Assembly (NCBI GenBank): GCA_937980205.1
Contig: CALJKW010000020.1
Location: 1 to 64,000, forward strand
DNA length: 64,000 nt
Source of the DNA: an uncultured Myxococcales bacterium
Lineage (GTDB): Bacteria > Myxococcota > Myxococcia > Myxococcales > Myxococcaceae
Direction: 5' to 3'
The notes below the pieces were generated by a model. That model had not been told where the DNA came from. It searched no databases and worked only from the letters and a program-made list of their open reading frames with translations. Position numbers and translations under genes: made by a program. Below, in pieces: positions 36,688 through 44,949 of this stretch (position 1 is its first letter; the number at the start of each line of letters is the position of its first letter).

Positions 36688-37572
36688 GTGGTCGACCCAG
36701 CGCAGATCGAAGAGCTCGTCCGGCAGGTGCTCCGCCAGGAGCTCGCGAAGGCCGGCGAGGCGGCGATTCCCTCACCGTCGGGCACTCCCGCGCCGGCGCC
36801 GTGCGACGACGAGGGCTGCGCGCCGCGCGTGGTGAAGCCGCCGGTGCCGCGCGACGGCCGCGAGCTCGAGCGCATCGTCGGCGCGACGCCCGCGCGCATC
36901 GTTCAGGGCCGCACCGGCACGCGGTACCTCACCCGCGTCTACGTCGGCATCCGCGCCGAGCACGCCATCGCGCTCGACGCCGTGCACAGCGAGGTCCCGA
37001 AAGACTTCCCCGCGCAGCTCGGCGCGCTCTCGCTCGAGACGCGCGCGAAGGACAAGGAAGACTTCCTGCTGTTCCCCGATCACGGCCGGCGCCTGTCCGA
37101 CGCGAGCCGCCAGCTGCTCGAGCGCGAGGCGACGAAGGGCGTCGACGTGCAGGTGATCGCCGCCGACGGCCTCGCGGCGTGGGCGATCCTCGAGCAGGGC
37201 AAAGAGCTGGTGCCTGCGCTGGTCAAAGAGCTCAACGCCGTCGGCCTCACCACCGGCCGCCCGCTCTTCGTGCACCGCGCCCGCATCGGAGTGCAGGACG
37301 AGATCGGAGTCCTCACCCACGCGAAGTCGACCATCATCCTCGTCGGCGAGCGGCCGGGCTTAGGCACGGGCGACTCGCTGTCCATCTACACCGCGTACGC
37401 GCCGCGCCTGAACCAGGACAACGCCGAGAAGAACTGCATCTCGAACATCCGCCCGCTCGGGCTGCCGATTCACGCCGCCGCCGCCGAGTGCGCGCAGCTC
37501 ATGCGCCGCACCTTCGACGCGGGCGGCGGGGGCCTGAACCTCGTGAGGCCCGTGCGGGACTTGAGGCGATGA
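36688..37572 (+). CDS. eutC: Ethanolamine ammonia-lyase small subunit
   Basis: The 294-aa product matches EutC: an N-terminal helical stretch (IEELVRQVLRQELAKAG), then ARIVQGRTGTRYLTR, FLLFPDHGRRLSD, VIAADGLAA, VHRARIGVQDEIG, ILVGERPGLGTGDSLSIYTAY, and the cysteine-containing NAEKNCISNIRPLGLP that binds the corrin tail region. It forms the B12 enzyme with EutB. Start GTG 36688. The ATGA overlap with the next gene shows co-translation with eutL. The separation from eutB by the ORF6N remnant is unusual. Confidence 0.94.
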   Translation: MVDPAQIEELVRQVLRQELAKAGEAAIPSPSGTPAPAPCDDEGCAPRVVKPPVPRDGRELERIVGATPARIVQGRTGTRYLTRVYVGIRAEHAIALDAVHSEVPKDFPAQLGALSLETRAKDKEDFLLFPDHGRRLSDASRQLLEREATKGVDVQVIAADGLAAWAILEQGKELVPALVKELNAVGLTTGRPLFVHRARIGVQDEIGVLTHAKSTIILVGERPGLGTGDSLSIYTAYAPRLNQDNAEKNCISNIRPLGLPIHAAAAECAQLMRRTFDAGGGGLNLVRPVRDLRR

Positions 37573-38255
37573 AGCGCGTCGAGCTCTGGCCCCGGCTGCT
37601 CGCGTGCCGGCAGATCGATCAGGTCGACGCCCAGCTCTCCGCGGCGCTCGCGCTCGACCCGAAGCGCCACACGGCGGTCGGGCTCGTCACCTGCGATCAA
37701 GACGACTCGATGTACGTGGCGCTCGATCACGCGACGAAGTTCGCGAACGTCGACGTCATGTTCGGGCAGAGCTTCTACGCCGGCTCGAAGCACGCGTCGG
37801 GGCCGTACTCGGGAGAGATCCTCGGCATCCTCGGCGGGCGCGACCCCGACGAGATCGCCGAAGGCCTGCTCGCGGTGCGCGAGGCGCTGAAGGTCGTGCG
37901 CTTCCAGACGTTCGAGGGCCCGGCCGACAGCCAGCCCGCCTTCCTCGCGCACGTCATCGCCGAGACGGGCCGCTACCTGGCGCCGCAGGCGGGCATCGCG
38001 CCGGGGGCGCCGATGGCGTACCTCATCGCTCCGCCGCTCGAGGCGGTCGTGGCCGTCGACGCCGCGCTGAAAGCCGCTCCGGTCAAGCTGGGGAAGTGGA
38101 TTCCGCCGCCGTCGGAGACGAACTTCGCCGGCGCGTTTCTCACCGGCGAGCTGCACCACCTCGAGGCCTCGCGCGACGCGTTCGTCGAGGCCGTCGAGGC
38201 CGTGGCGCACAGCCCGCTCGCCGCAGCGCGTCGGCCCGATCGCGAGCGGCGCTGA
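37569..38255 (+). CDS. eutL: Ethanolamine microcompartment shell protein EutL
   Basis: The 228-aa product matches EutL, a tandem BMC-domain shell protein: GLVTCDQDDSMYVALDHATK, VDVMFGQSFYAGSKHASGP, GEILGILGGRDPDEI, FLAHVIAETGRYLAPQAGI, APMAYLIAPPLEAVVAVDAA and IPPPSETNFAGAFLTG. EutL trimers form gated pores in the ethanolamine-utilisation shell. ATG 37569 overlaps the eutC stop (ATGA). No other shell gene or EutA reactivase lies in the window. A strong hairpin ends the operon. Confidence 0.93.
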   Translation: MKRVELWPRLLACRQIDQVDAQLSAALALDPKRHTAVGLVTCDQDDSMYVALDHATKFANVDVMFGQSFYAGSKHASGPYSGEILGILGGRDPDEIAEGLLAVREALKVVRFQTFEGPADSQPAFLAHVIAETGRYLAPQAGIAPGAPMAYLIAPPLEAVVAVDAALKAAPVKLGKWIPPPSETNFAGAFLTGELHHLEASRDAFVEAVEAVAHSPLAAARRPDRERR

Positions 38256-38281
38256 GCGTTGCCCACCGGAGTGGGCAACGC
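38256..38281 (+). terminator. Strong hairpin after eutL
   Basis: GCGTTGCCCAC (38256-38266) and GTGGGCAACGC (38271-38281) form a perfect 11-base-pair stem with a CGGA tetraloop, starting right after the eutL TGA. A pyrimidine-rich CCTCTCC follows rather than a T-tract. A second, weaker foldback with GCGCAAC (38301) and GTTGCGC (38332) comes next. Confidence 0.6.
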
Positions 38282-38381
38282 CCTCTCCAGAGCGCATGAA
38301 GCGCAACGCCCCTCTCCACGAGTTCCGCGTGGTTGCGCCCGCAAACGGACGGCGAGCTTCCTGCAGTCATCTGCGCCGCCC

Positions 38382-39413
38382 ATGTCCTCTTCCGTGAAAC
38401 CGCAATCGATCCCGGCGACGATGGGCCTTCCGGTCTCCGAGCTGCTCGTCGGCCACCTCGGGCGCCTGCCCGTCGAGGTCGCGCTCGGCATCGTCCAGCG
38501 CGCCGCCCTGCTGCTGCAGCACGCGCACGACGCCGGCGTCGTCCACGGCGCGCTGAGCCCGCACGCCATCTGGCTCTCCGCGCGCGGAGAGGTGTGGCTC
38601 GAGTGGCACCCGCAGCGCTCTCCGGTTCACCGCAGCCTGCCGCCCGAGCTGCGCCAGGCAGAAGAGCCGCGCATCGCCTCGGACGTCTACGCGCTCGCGG
38701 CCGTCGCGTACGAGCTGCTCACCGGGCTCTCCATCTCGCGCGCGTGGGCGAAGGCGCCGCTCGTTCATCTGCAGGACGTCGCCTCGGTGAAGCACTTCAA
38801 CCCGGTCGTGCCGTCGACGGCCGACACGATCATCACGCTCGCGCTCGCCCGGCACCCGTCCGATCGCCCGTCGCGCATCGACTCGATCGCCGGCGCCTGT
38901 GAGCCCGCGCCGTACTGGGAACAGACGCTCGCCGCCATGATCGCCGACCCGTTCTTCTCGCCCGCGCTGCGCGATCTGCCGGTGACGTGCGAGCGCGCCG
39001 CGTTCGCCGCGCCTGCGCCCGCGCCTTCGCTTCCCCCACCTGCGCCGCTGCAGCGGCCCTCGCCGCCCCGGCTCGTCGCCGCTCCCGTCGCGCCCGCGAA
39101 CGACGACGACGAAGACGAGGACCGGCCGTCGTCGACTCCGCTCATCAAGATCATGATCGCGACGGTGATCGCCGCGGCCGCCAGCCTCGCGCTCTGCCTC
39201 GGGGCCTCGCGCCTCGGCGCCGATGCCGGCGGGCGCGCCGCGCAGGCCTCGCATCCGCTCGTGAACGCCCCGAAGGTCGTCGCGGCCCCCGTCGCGCCGG
39301 CGCCTCCGCCGGTCGTGGAGGCGCCGAAGGTCGAGAAGCCGAAGGCGAAGGTGAAGGCCGACCGTCACCCCGGCAAGCGCCACGGATCGAAGACGAAGCG
39401 CAAGTCCCGCTGA
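38382..39413 (+). CDS. Membrane-anchored kinase-like protein without catalytic residues
   Basis: The 343-aa product keeps only the C-terminal lobe pattern of Hanks-type Ser/Thr kinases: HDAGVVHGALSPHAIWLS in place of HRDLKPxNIL, then ELRQAEEPRIASDVYALAAV (the SDVYALG subdomain IX) and ARHPSDRPS (subdomain XI). The catalytic Asp of HRD, the DFG Asp and the whole N-lobe with the Lys are missing. A Pro/Ala-rich stretch, an acidic DDDEDED run, a single membrane helix at about residues 258-280 and a Lys/Pro-rich C-terminal tail follow. It is probably a binding or scaffold protein. ATG 38382 is chosen as the first start before the conserved part. Confidence 0.75.
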   Translation: MSSSVKPQSIPATMGLPVSELLVGHLGRLPVEVALGIVQRAALLLQHAHDAGVVHGALSPHAIWLSARGEVWLEWHPQRSPVHRSLPPELRQAEEPRIASDVYALAAVAYELLTGLSISRAWAKAPLVHLQDVASVKHFNPVVPSTADTIITLALARHPSDRPSRIDSIAGACEPAPYWEQTLAAMIADPFFSPALRDLPVTCERAAFAAPAPAPSLPPPAPLQRPSPPRLVAAPVAPANDDDEDEDRPSSTPLIKIMIATVIAAAASLALCLGASRLGADAGGRAAQASHPLVNAPKVVAAPVAPAPPPVVEAPKVEKPKAKVKADRHPGKRHGSKTKRKSR

Positions 39414-39437
39414 ACGGTGCTAGAGGCGGCCCCCAGT

Positions 39438-40925
39438 ATGAACCGTCGCCTCGGCTTCCTCGTTGCCGCTGCGTTCTTCACTGCATGTCCGTCCGAGAAG
39501 TCGACCTCGGCGGCCGACGCTGGAGCCGCGGCGGGCGACGTCACGCTCACGCTGCTCATCACCGGCGCCGAAAACGGCTACCTGCTCGCCAGCCCGGACG
39601 ACAACGGCACGATGCGCGGCGGCGCGGCGCAGATGCTCGGCCGCTGGGTGAAGAAGGAAGGCCACTGCGCCGGCCCGCTGAAGGCAGGCGGCGCGCCCGC
39701 GTGCGACGACGGCGCCACGCTCGTGCTCTCGACCGGAGACAACGCGAACGGTGCTGCCATCTCGACCTTCTTCCACGGCCAGCCCACCGCCGAGCTCATG
39801 GCCCACATGGGCTACGCCGCGAGCGCGTTCGGCAACCACGAGCTCGACTTCGACGTCGAGACGTACGTGAAGAACCGCGAGCTCTCGGGCGTGCGCTACC
39901 TCGCCGCCAACATCGGCGTCGCGGAAGCTGCGAGGCGCTTGAAGCTCGAGCCGTACGCCATCTTCGAGCGCCGCGGCGTGAAGGTCGGTGTCGTCGGGCT
40001 CTCCAACCGCCGCGCGCCGCAGACGATGATGCAGGGGCGCTTCGAGGGCCTCGAGGTCCTCGACCAGGAGCAGAAGCTCGACGAGCACATCCCCGAGCTG
40101 TGGGACAAAGGCATCTCGGCGCTCGTCGTCATCATGGACGGCTGCCTCGACGCGATGCCGCCGCTGCTCGAGAAGCACCCGACGTGGAAGATCTCGGTCG
40201 TCGCGGGCCGCAAGTGCGAGCAGCCGTGGCCGGCTCACGTCGGCGGCACGCAGCTCGTCTACCCGGGGCGCCACCTCTACGAATACGCGCGCGTGAAGCT
40301 GAAGCTCGACCCGTCGAAGCCGGTCGGCGCGCGGCTGCTCTCGGCGAAGGCCGAGCTCGTGCCCGTCATCGACGGCCCCGACGCGCCCGAGGCCGACGCG
40401 GCCGCGGTGAAGATGCTCGTGCCGTGGAAGCAGAAGCTCGACGAGGCCCTCGGGCAGAACCTCGGCTACACCGACAAGGGCATCGAGCAGACGAGCGACC
40501 TGATGTACCGGTGGATCGGCACCGCCCTGCGCGAGCACCTCAAGACCGACGTCGCGATCGTGAACCGCAAGGGCGTGCGCATGAACCTGCCGAGCGGCAA
40601 CGTCACCGCCGAGTCCATCTACAACCTCATCCCGTTCGAGAACTCGGTGGTGAAGGCCAAGGTGAACGGCGAGCAGCTCAAGAAGCTGCTGGACAACCCC
40701 GAAGCGCGCGCGACGGGAGTGCCGAAGAAGATCGACCCGAAGGCGACGTACACGGTGGCCACGACCGACTACCAGTACTTCGGCGGCGACGGCTTCACGT
40801 TCGCCGAGGCCGACCCGAACGCCGAGTTCACCGGGGTGATGTGGCAGACCGCCGTCATCGAGTGGACGAAGAAGGTCGCGAGCGACGCCGACAAGCCGCT
40901 CGAGAAGCTGCTCGCCGAAAAGTGA
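39438..40925 (+). CDS. 5'-Nucleotidase/UshA-family lipoprotein, metal site incomplete
   Basis: The 495-aa product has lipobox FTAC and the two-domain plan of UshA. The metallophosphoesterase domain keeps GDNANGAA and FGNHELDFD, but the first metal motif (usually NDxHG) reads TGAENGYL, and the later His motifs (usually SHxG and GGHxH) read MDGCLDA and VAGRKCEQ. The C-terminal 5'-nucleotidase domain keeps NLPSGNVTAESIYNLIPFEN and DYQYFGGDGFTF for base stacking. Nucleotide binding is plausible; full hydrolase activity is doubtful. It is coupled by GTGA overlap to the following GNAT gene. Confidence 0.8.
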   Translation: MNRRLGFLVAAAFFTACPSEKSTSAADAGAAAGDVTLTLLITGAENGYLLASPDDNGTMRGGAAQMLGRWVKKEGHCAGPLKAGGAPACDDGATLVLSTGDNANGAAISTFFHGQPTAELMAHMGYAASAFGNHELDFDVETYVKNRELSGVRYLAANIGVAEAARRLKLEPYAIFERRGVKVGVVGLSNRRAPQTMMQGRFEGLEVLDQEQKLDEHIPELWDKGISALVVIMDGCLDAMPPLLEKHPTWKISVVAGRKCEQPWPAHVGGTQLVYPGRHLYEYARVKLKLDPSKPVGARLLSAKAELVPVIDGPDAPEADAAAVKMLVPWKQKLDEALGQNLGYTDKGIEQTSDLMYRWIGTALREHLKTDVAIVNRKGVRMNLPSGNVTAESIYNLIPFENSVVKAKVNGEQLKKLLDNPEARATGVPKKIDPKATYTVATTDYQYFGGDGFTFAEADPNAEFTGVMWQTAVIEWTKKVASDADKPLEKLLAEK

Positions 40926-41371
40926 AGGTCGAGCTTCGCGAGGTGGTGGAGGAGGACCTCCCCACCTTCTACGAGCACCAGGCGGACCCGGCGGTGGCGG
41001 CGATGGCCGGCTTCACACCGCGCGCGCACGACGCGTTCTTTCTGCACTGGCGCACGAAGGTGCTGGGCGATCCCGCGAACCGGAAGCTGGCCGTGCTCGC
41101 CGACGGGAAGCTCGCCGGCAACGTCCTCGCCTTCGATCGCGACGGCAAGCGGCTCGTCGGCTACTGGTACGGCCGCGAGGCGTGGGGCCGGGGGATCGCG
41201 TCGGCGGCGCTGCGCGAGTTTCTGAAGCTCGAGACGCAGCGCCCGCTCTACGCGTGGGTGATTCCGTCGAACGCCGCGTCGATGCGCGTGCTGGAGAAGA
41301 ACGGCTTCGTGAAGGGTGAGCTGCGCGTCGACGAGGAGGGCGTCGCGGAGGTCCTCTTCACGCTTCGCTAG
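40922..41371 (+). CDS. GNAT-family N-acetyltransferase
   Basis: The 149-aa product has the GNAT fold of the ribosomal-protein-acetylase-like group: VELREVVEEDLPTFYEHQAD at the start, LVGYWYGREAWGRGIASAAL, where WGRGIA is the acetyl-CoA pyrophosphate loop, and VIPSNAASMRVLEKNGFVKG at the end. The substrate is unknown. GTG 40922 overlaps the stop of the nucleotidase-like gene, so the two are co-translated. Confidence 0.88.
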   Translation: MKVELREVVEEDLPTFYEHQADPAVAAMAGFTPRAHDAFFLHWRTKVLGDPANRKLAVLADGKLAGNVLAFDRDGKRLVGYWYGREAWGRGIASAALREFLKLETQRPLYAWVIPSNAASMRVLEKNGFVKGELRVDEEGVAEVLFTLR

Positions 41372-41380
41372 CGTTCAGCG

Positions 41381-42256
41381 TCACACCGTCGCTTCGACCG
41401 CTCCCATCCGCCCGGCGCGGTAATCCCGAATCGCCGCCAGCACCTCGTCTTCGCTGCTCATCACGAACGGCCCGTACCGCGCGACGGGCTCGTTGAGGGG
41501 CTCGGCCGCCAGCACCAGCAACCGCACCCGCGACTTCGTCTCGTTCGCGAGCGTCACCCAGTCGCCGGAGCCGAGCACCGCGGCCTCTCCATCACGCACG
41601 ACCCGGCCCGGTCCTACGTGAGCGCTTCCTTCGAACACGAACACCAGCGCGCTCTGCCCGTTCGGCACCGGCTGCTCGACGCGCGAGCCGGGCGAGAGCG
41701 ACCAATCGAGGCACGTCATCGGCACGTGCGTCCGAATCGGGCCCTCGAGCCCGAGCGCCTCTCCCGAGATGACGCGCACGCGCGCGCGCCCATCGAACGT
41801 CGTCGTCGAAGGCACCCGCGTCGAAGCGGCGTGCTGCATCGCCGCCGGCTCGCGCTTCTGGTCCTTCGGCACGTTCACCCAGAGCGCAAAGCCGTGCAGC
41901 CGGCCGCCCTCGAGGCGCAGCCGCGGCGAAGGCAGCTCGCGGTGAACCACGCCGTCGCCCGCCGTCAGGCAGTGCACGTCGCCCGGCCCGATGCGCGAGA
42001 CCGAGCCGCGGGTGTCCGCCTGCTCGATCTCTCCGTCGAGCACCCAGGTCACCATCTGGAAACCACGGTGCGGATGAAACGGCGCGCCGGTCGCTTCGCC
42101 GGCCTTCAGCTCCATCGGGCCGACCTCGTCGAGCAGGAGGAACGGATCCATCATCTGCACGCCGCGTCCGGGGAACAGGCGCCGCACGGTGAAGGCGCCG
42201 CCATCGGTCTGACGGTGCGACGGAACGACGAGACGGACTTCGCGCTGGGCGCTCAT
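41381..42256 (-). CDS. Pirin-family bicupin
   Basis: The 291-aa product has pirin signatures: RLFPGRGVQMMDPFLLLDE, PFHPHRGFQMVTWVLDGEIE and GDVHCLTAGDGVVHRE, which supply the metal-binding His-x-His and His-x-Glu ligands of the N-terminal cupin. The C-terminal cupin domain is complete. Some bacterial pirins act as quercetin dioxygenases and others as regulators; which applies here is not clear. ATG 42256 is used; an upstream frame from 42352 is out of keeping with the family. It ends nine bases from the convergent GNAT gene. Confidence 0.88.
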   Translation of the reverse strand: MSAQREVRLVVPSHRQTDGGAFTVRRLFPGRGVQMMDPFLLLDEVGPMELKAGEATGAPFHPHRGFQMVTWVLDGEIEQADTRGSVSRIGPGDVHCLTAGDGVVHRELPSPRLRLEGGRLHGFALWVNVPKDQKREPAAMQHAASTRVPSTTTFDGRARVRVISGEALGLEGPIRTHVPMTCLDWSLSPGSRVEQPVPNGQSALVFVFEGSAHVGPGRVVRDGEAAVLGSGDWVTLANETKSRVRLLVLAAEPLNEPVARYGPFVMSSEDEVLAAIRDYRAGRMGAVEATV

Positions 42257-42278
42257 GGCGCCAAGGCTTAACGGCGGC

Positions 42279-43151
42279 TCAATTCGCGCGCAGTCCGAGA
42301 ATCGCGCGCGACTCGGCAGGCGTAGCGACTTCGCGACCTGCGCTCTGCGCAACCTTCGCGAGCGCCTCGATCAGCTGCCCGTTGCTCGTCGCCTTGTTTC
42401 CATCCGGTAAATAGAACGTGTCTTCGAGGCCGGTGCGCAGGTCTCCGCCGAGCTCGGCGCAGCGCTGGTGCAGCGCCCACACCTCTTGCCGGCCGATGCC
42501 GATGACCTGCCAGTGCGAGCCGGGCAGCATCTCCTCGAGCAGGAGCGGCAGCCACGACGCCTTGTTCGGCATGCCCGACTCGACGCCCATCACCAGCGAG
42601 ACGTGCGGCGGGTTCGGCACCATTCCCCGCTTCGCGTACATCATCACGCTGCGCAGGATGCCGGTGTCGAAGCACTCGCACTCGGGCACCGTGCCGAGCT
42701 TCTTCATCACCTTCTCGAACTGCTCGACCTTCTCGACGGGGTTGTCGAAGAGCAGCGGAGGCCACGCCCAGTCGTTGTTCGAGCGCAGCTTCAGGTAGTT
42801 CAGCGAGCCCGCGTTCAGCGCCGCCATCTCGGGCCTCACCGCCTCGAGGCACGCCACCGGGCCGCTGATGTCGGGCCCGACGACGCCGGTGGTGAGGTTG
42901 ATGATGATGTCCGGCACCTCGGCGCGGATCGCGTCGCAGATGGCCTTCGCCACCTTCGGGTCCCACGACGGCAGGCGGCCCATGCCCTCTTCCTGCGAGC
43001 GCATGTGCACGTGCACGATGCTCGCGCCGGCGTCGCGCGCGCGCCTCGACTCCTTCGCCATCTCCTCCGGCGTCACCGGCACGTGGTGCTGCTGCGGATC
43101 CGTCAGCACGCCGGTCAGGGCACACGTCAGCACTGCCTTCTTGTTCGCCAT
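42279..43151 (-). CDS. BKACE (DUF849) beta-keto acid cleavage enzyme family
   Basis: The 290-aa product has AVLTCALTGVLTDP, TPEEMAKESRRARDAGASIV and HVHMR, where the His-x-His binds zinc, then IINLTTGVVG, NAGSLNYLKL and PHVSLVMGV. BKACE enzymes cleave beta-keto acids with acetyl-CoA; the first characterised member is 3-keto-5-aminohexanoate cleavage enzyme of lysine fermentation. The substrate cannot be set from sequence. ATG 43151 with a GAGGAC-type ribosome site is preferred to ATG 43163. It lies downstream of the hydrolase cluster but 50 bases away, so co-transcription is uncertain. Confidence 0.85.
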   Translation of the reverse strand: MANKKAVLTCALTGVLTDPQQHHVPVTPEEMAKESRRARDAGASIVHVHMRSQEEGMGRLPSWDPKVAKAICDAIRAEVPDIIINLTTGVVGPDISGPVACLEAVRPEMAALNAGSLNYLKLRSNNDWAWPPLLFDNPVEKVEQFEKVMKKLGTVPECECFDTGILRSVMMYAKRGMVPNPPHVSLVMGVESGMPNKASWLPLLLEEMLPGSHWQVIGIGRQEVWALHQRCAELGGDLRTGLEDTFYLPDGNKATSNGQLIEALAKVAQSAGREVATPAESRAILGLRAN

Positions 43152-43201
43152 GTCGGTCCTCATGCCAACAGCCCGATTGCGAAGTCAATCCTGCGTATTC
43201 G

Positions 43202-44095
43202 TCACGCGGCGATCGAGCCGGCGGCGCTCGCCTCCGGGAACTGCGTTCTCATCCAGCCGGCGAGCTCGCCGATGACGACGGCGCGATCTTCCACGCGGTA
43301 GAGGATGTGGTCGGCGCCGCCGAGGAAGCAGAGGTGCAGCCCCTCGCCCGGCTCGATGCCGGTCATCTCGCTGAACTGGCCGGCGTGCGTGAACCCGGTC
43401 TCGAGGCCGAAGTACGCGAAGAACATCTTCACGCCGCGCGCTCGCAGCGCGCCGAGGTCCCGCGCGAAGTCGGACTGCGACGGCTTCTGCCGCGAGAACA
43501 TGCGCGCGCCTGCGGCTGCCTCGGCCTCGCCCGGGTGCACCGCGAGCTTCTCCTCGCGACCGCCGAGGAGGCGCTTCAAGATCCCGACGGCGCCGCGCCG
43601 GCGCAGCCGCTCGAGCCGCTGATCCCAGAACGTGCCGCGCAGGTAGCGCAGCGGCTGCCGCAGGCGCTGGCCGCGCGTGCTCCACACCCACGCCTCGATG
43701 TACGCCATTCCGACGACGCGCGCGTCGCGCAGCCCCAGCGCGTGGAGCTGATCGACTCCCGAGCAGAAGCCCATCGGCACGAACGTCGCGATGCCGGTGC
43801 GGCGCGTGACGAACGCCATCGCGTCGTCGAGATCTTCGCGGTGGAGCGGATCTTCGGCGCCGGCGCGCCTCGCCTCGCTGTCGCCGAGGCCCGAGAGATC
43901 GAACCGCAGCGAGGTGTAGCCGTCTCTGGCGAGCCGCCGCGCGAGATCGACCCAGATGCGGTACGCGCCGACCTTGTGGTGGATCCCGACGTTCCACAGC
44001 AGCACCGCGGGCGCTCCGGACACCGGCCGCTCGGGCTCGCAGAGAACGCCCGAGAGGTGGTTCGAGGCGCCGAAGACGACCGCCTGCTCTTTCAT
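43202..44095 (-). CDS. Alpha/beta-hydrolase, exosortase A-associated hydrolase-1-like (copy B)
   Basis: The 297-aa product has the alpha/beta-hydrolase core (VLLWNVGIHHKVGAYRIWVD, SLRFDLSGLGDSEARR). The nucleophile elbow is GFCSG, so a Cys stands where serine hydrolases have Ser; the late His is in GGADHILYR. It is closely related to 44950-45780 by motif order. The pattern resembles the 'hydrolase 1' proteins beside exosortase A loci (TIGR03100 as I recall). Its ATG overlaps the stop of the type-2 partner upstream (ATGA), so the two are made together. A role in releasing or trimming a carrier-bound product is inferred from the NRPS next door. Confidence 0.8.
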   Translation of the reverse strand: MKEQAVVFGASNHLSGVLCEPERPVSGAPAVLLWNVGIHHKVGAYRIWVDLARRLARDGYTSLRFDLSGLGDSEARRAGAEDPLHREDLDDAMAFVTRRTGIATFVPMGFCSGVDQLHALGLRDARVVGMAYIEAWVWSTRGQRLRQPLRYLRGTFWDQRLERLRRRGAVGILKRLLGGREEKLAVHPGEAEAAAGARMFSRQKPSQSDFARDLGALRARGVKMFFAYFGLETGFTHAGQFSEMTGIEPGEGLHLCFLGGADHILYRVEDRAVVIGELAGWMRTQFPEASAAGSIAA

Positions 44096-44889
44096 GCCGC
44101 CACCTTCGCCGTGTCGTGCTGCTGCAGGTGCTCGGCCAGCGCCGACAGCATCGCGTTGTAGTGAACCGCCGAGTCGCCGTCGCCCGCCGACCCGAACAGG
44201 CCGCCGCTCTCTTCGTGCACCAGGCGCGTCGTGGTGACGACCCCCGCGGCGCGCCAGGCCTCACGCGTCGCCTCGGCGGCCGGAGCATCGGCCATCAGGA
44301 ACATCGCCACGCGGCGGGCGGCCTTCGGCACGCTCTTCTCGAGCGACAGCTCCTCGAGCGCCGCGCGCATGCGGCTGGGGAAGGGGTAGCCCGCCAGCTC
44401 GATGCGCGGGTGCGTGATGCGGTGGTTCTTGCGGGTCGCGAGATGGTGATCGAGCTGCTCCAGCTGCTCCACGTACTCGCGGCCTCCGAACACCGGCTCC
44501 CACAGCAGCAGATCGCGGACACTCAGACCTTGCGAGATGGCGCGCGCAGCGAGCAGCGCGCCGAGGCGCATGCCGATGACGGACACGCGCCGCACGCCGG
44601 CCGCGTCTTTCAGCTCTTCGGCCGCGGTGACGATGTCCTCGACGTGGTGTCGAACGTCGGCGTCGTAGAGGTCTCCGGCAGAGTCGCCGGTGCACGAGTA
44701 GTCGAAGCGCAGCGCGTGAAAGCCCTGGCGGGCGAGCAGCCCGGCGAGCTTCCGGACCGCCCAGTGCGTGAGGTTGTACTCCTGCACGCCCGGGTAGCAG
44801 AGCAGCACGCCCGTGCTCCTCGCGGCGCCCTGCGCCTCGTGCAGCACTCCGTTCAATCGGCGCGGCCCGCCGAAGAAGAACGTTCGCAT
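44092..44889 (-). CDS. Alpha/beta-hydrolase fold protein, hydrolase-2-like pseudo-enzyme (copy B)
   Basis: The 265-aa product has the start MRTFFFGGPRRLNGVLHEA and ALRFDYSCTGDSAGDLYD, the fold pattern of the exosortase-associated 'hydrolase 2' group (TIGR03101 as I recall). The nucleophile elbow reads GMRLGALLA: Arg replaces the catalytic residue, and no late GxxH motif is seen. It probably has no hydrolase activity of its own and may pair with the type-1 protein encoded directly downstream (four-base overlap). It is the paralogue of 45777-46544. Confidence 0.78.
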   Translation of the reverse strand: MRTFFFGGPRRLNGVLHEAQGAARSTGVLLCYPGVQEYNLTHWAVRKLAGLLARQGFHALRFDYSCTGDSAGDLYDADVRHHVEDIVTAAEELKDAAGVRRVSVIGMRLGALLAARAISQGLSVRDLLLWEPVFGGREYVEQLEQLDHHLATRKNHRITHPRIELAGYPFPSRMRAALEELSLEKSVPKAARRVAMFLMADAPAAEATREAWRAAGVVTTTRLVHEESGGLFGSAGDGDSAVHYNAMLSALAEHLQQHDTAKVAA

Positions 44890-44949
44890 GGCCTGTCCTG
44901 ATAACCGCGGCGCGTGTGCGCGCGCGCTCGTGCTGCCAGCCGTTACCGA

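Noticed and set aside
36603..36899. Minus-strand open frame overlapping the start of eutC
   Set aside because: It is the antisense of eutC and of the ORF6N remnant's upstream region, with no ORF6N residues in it.
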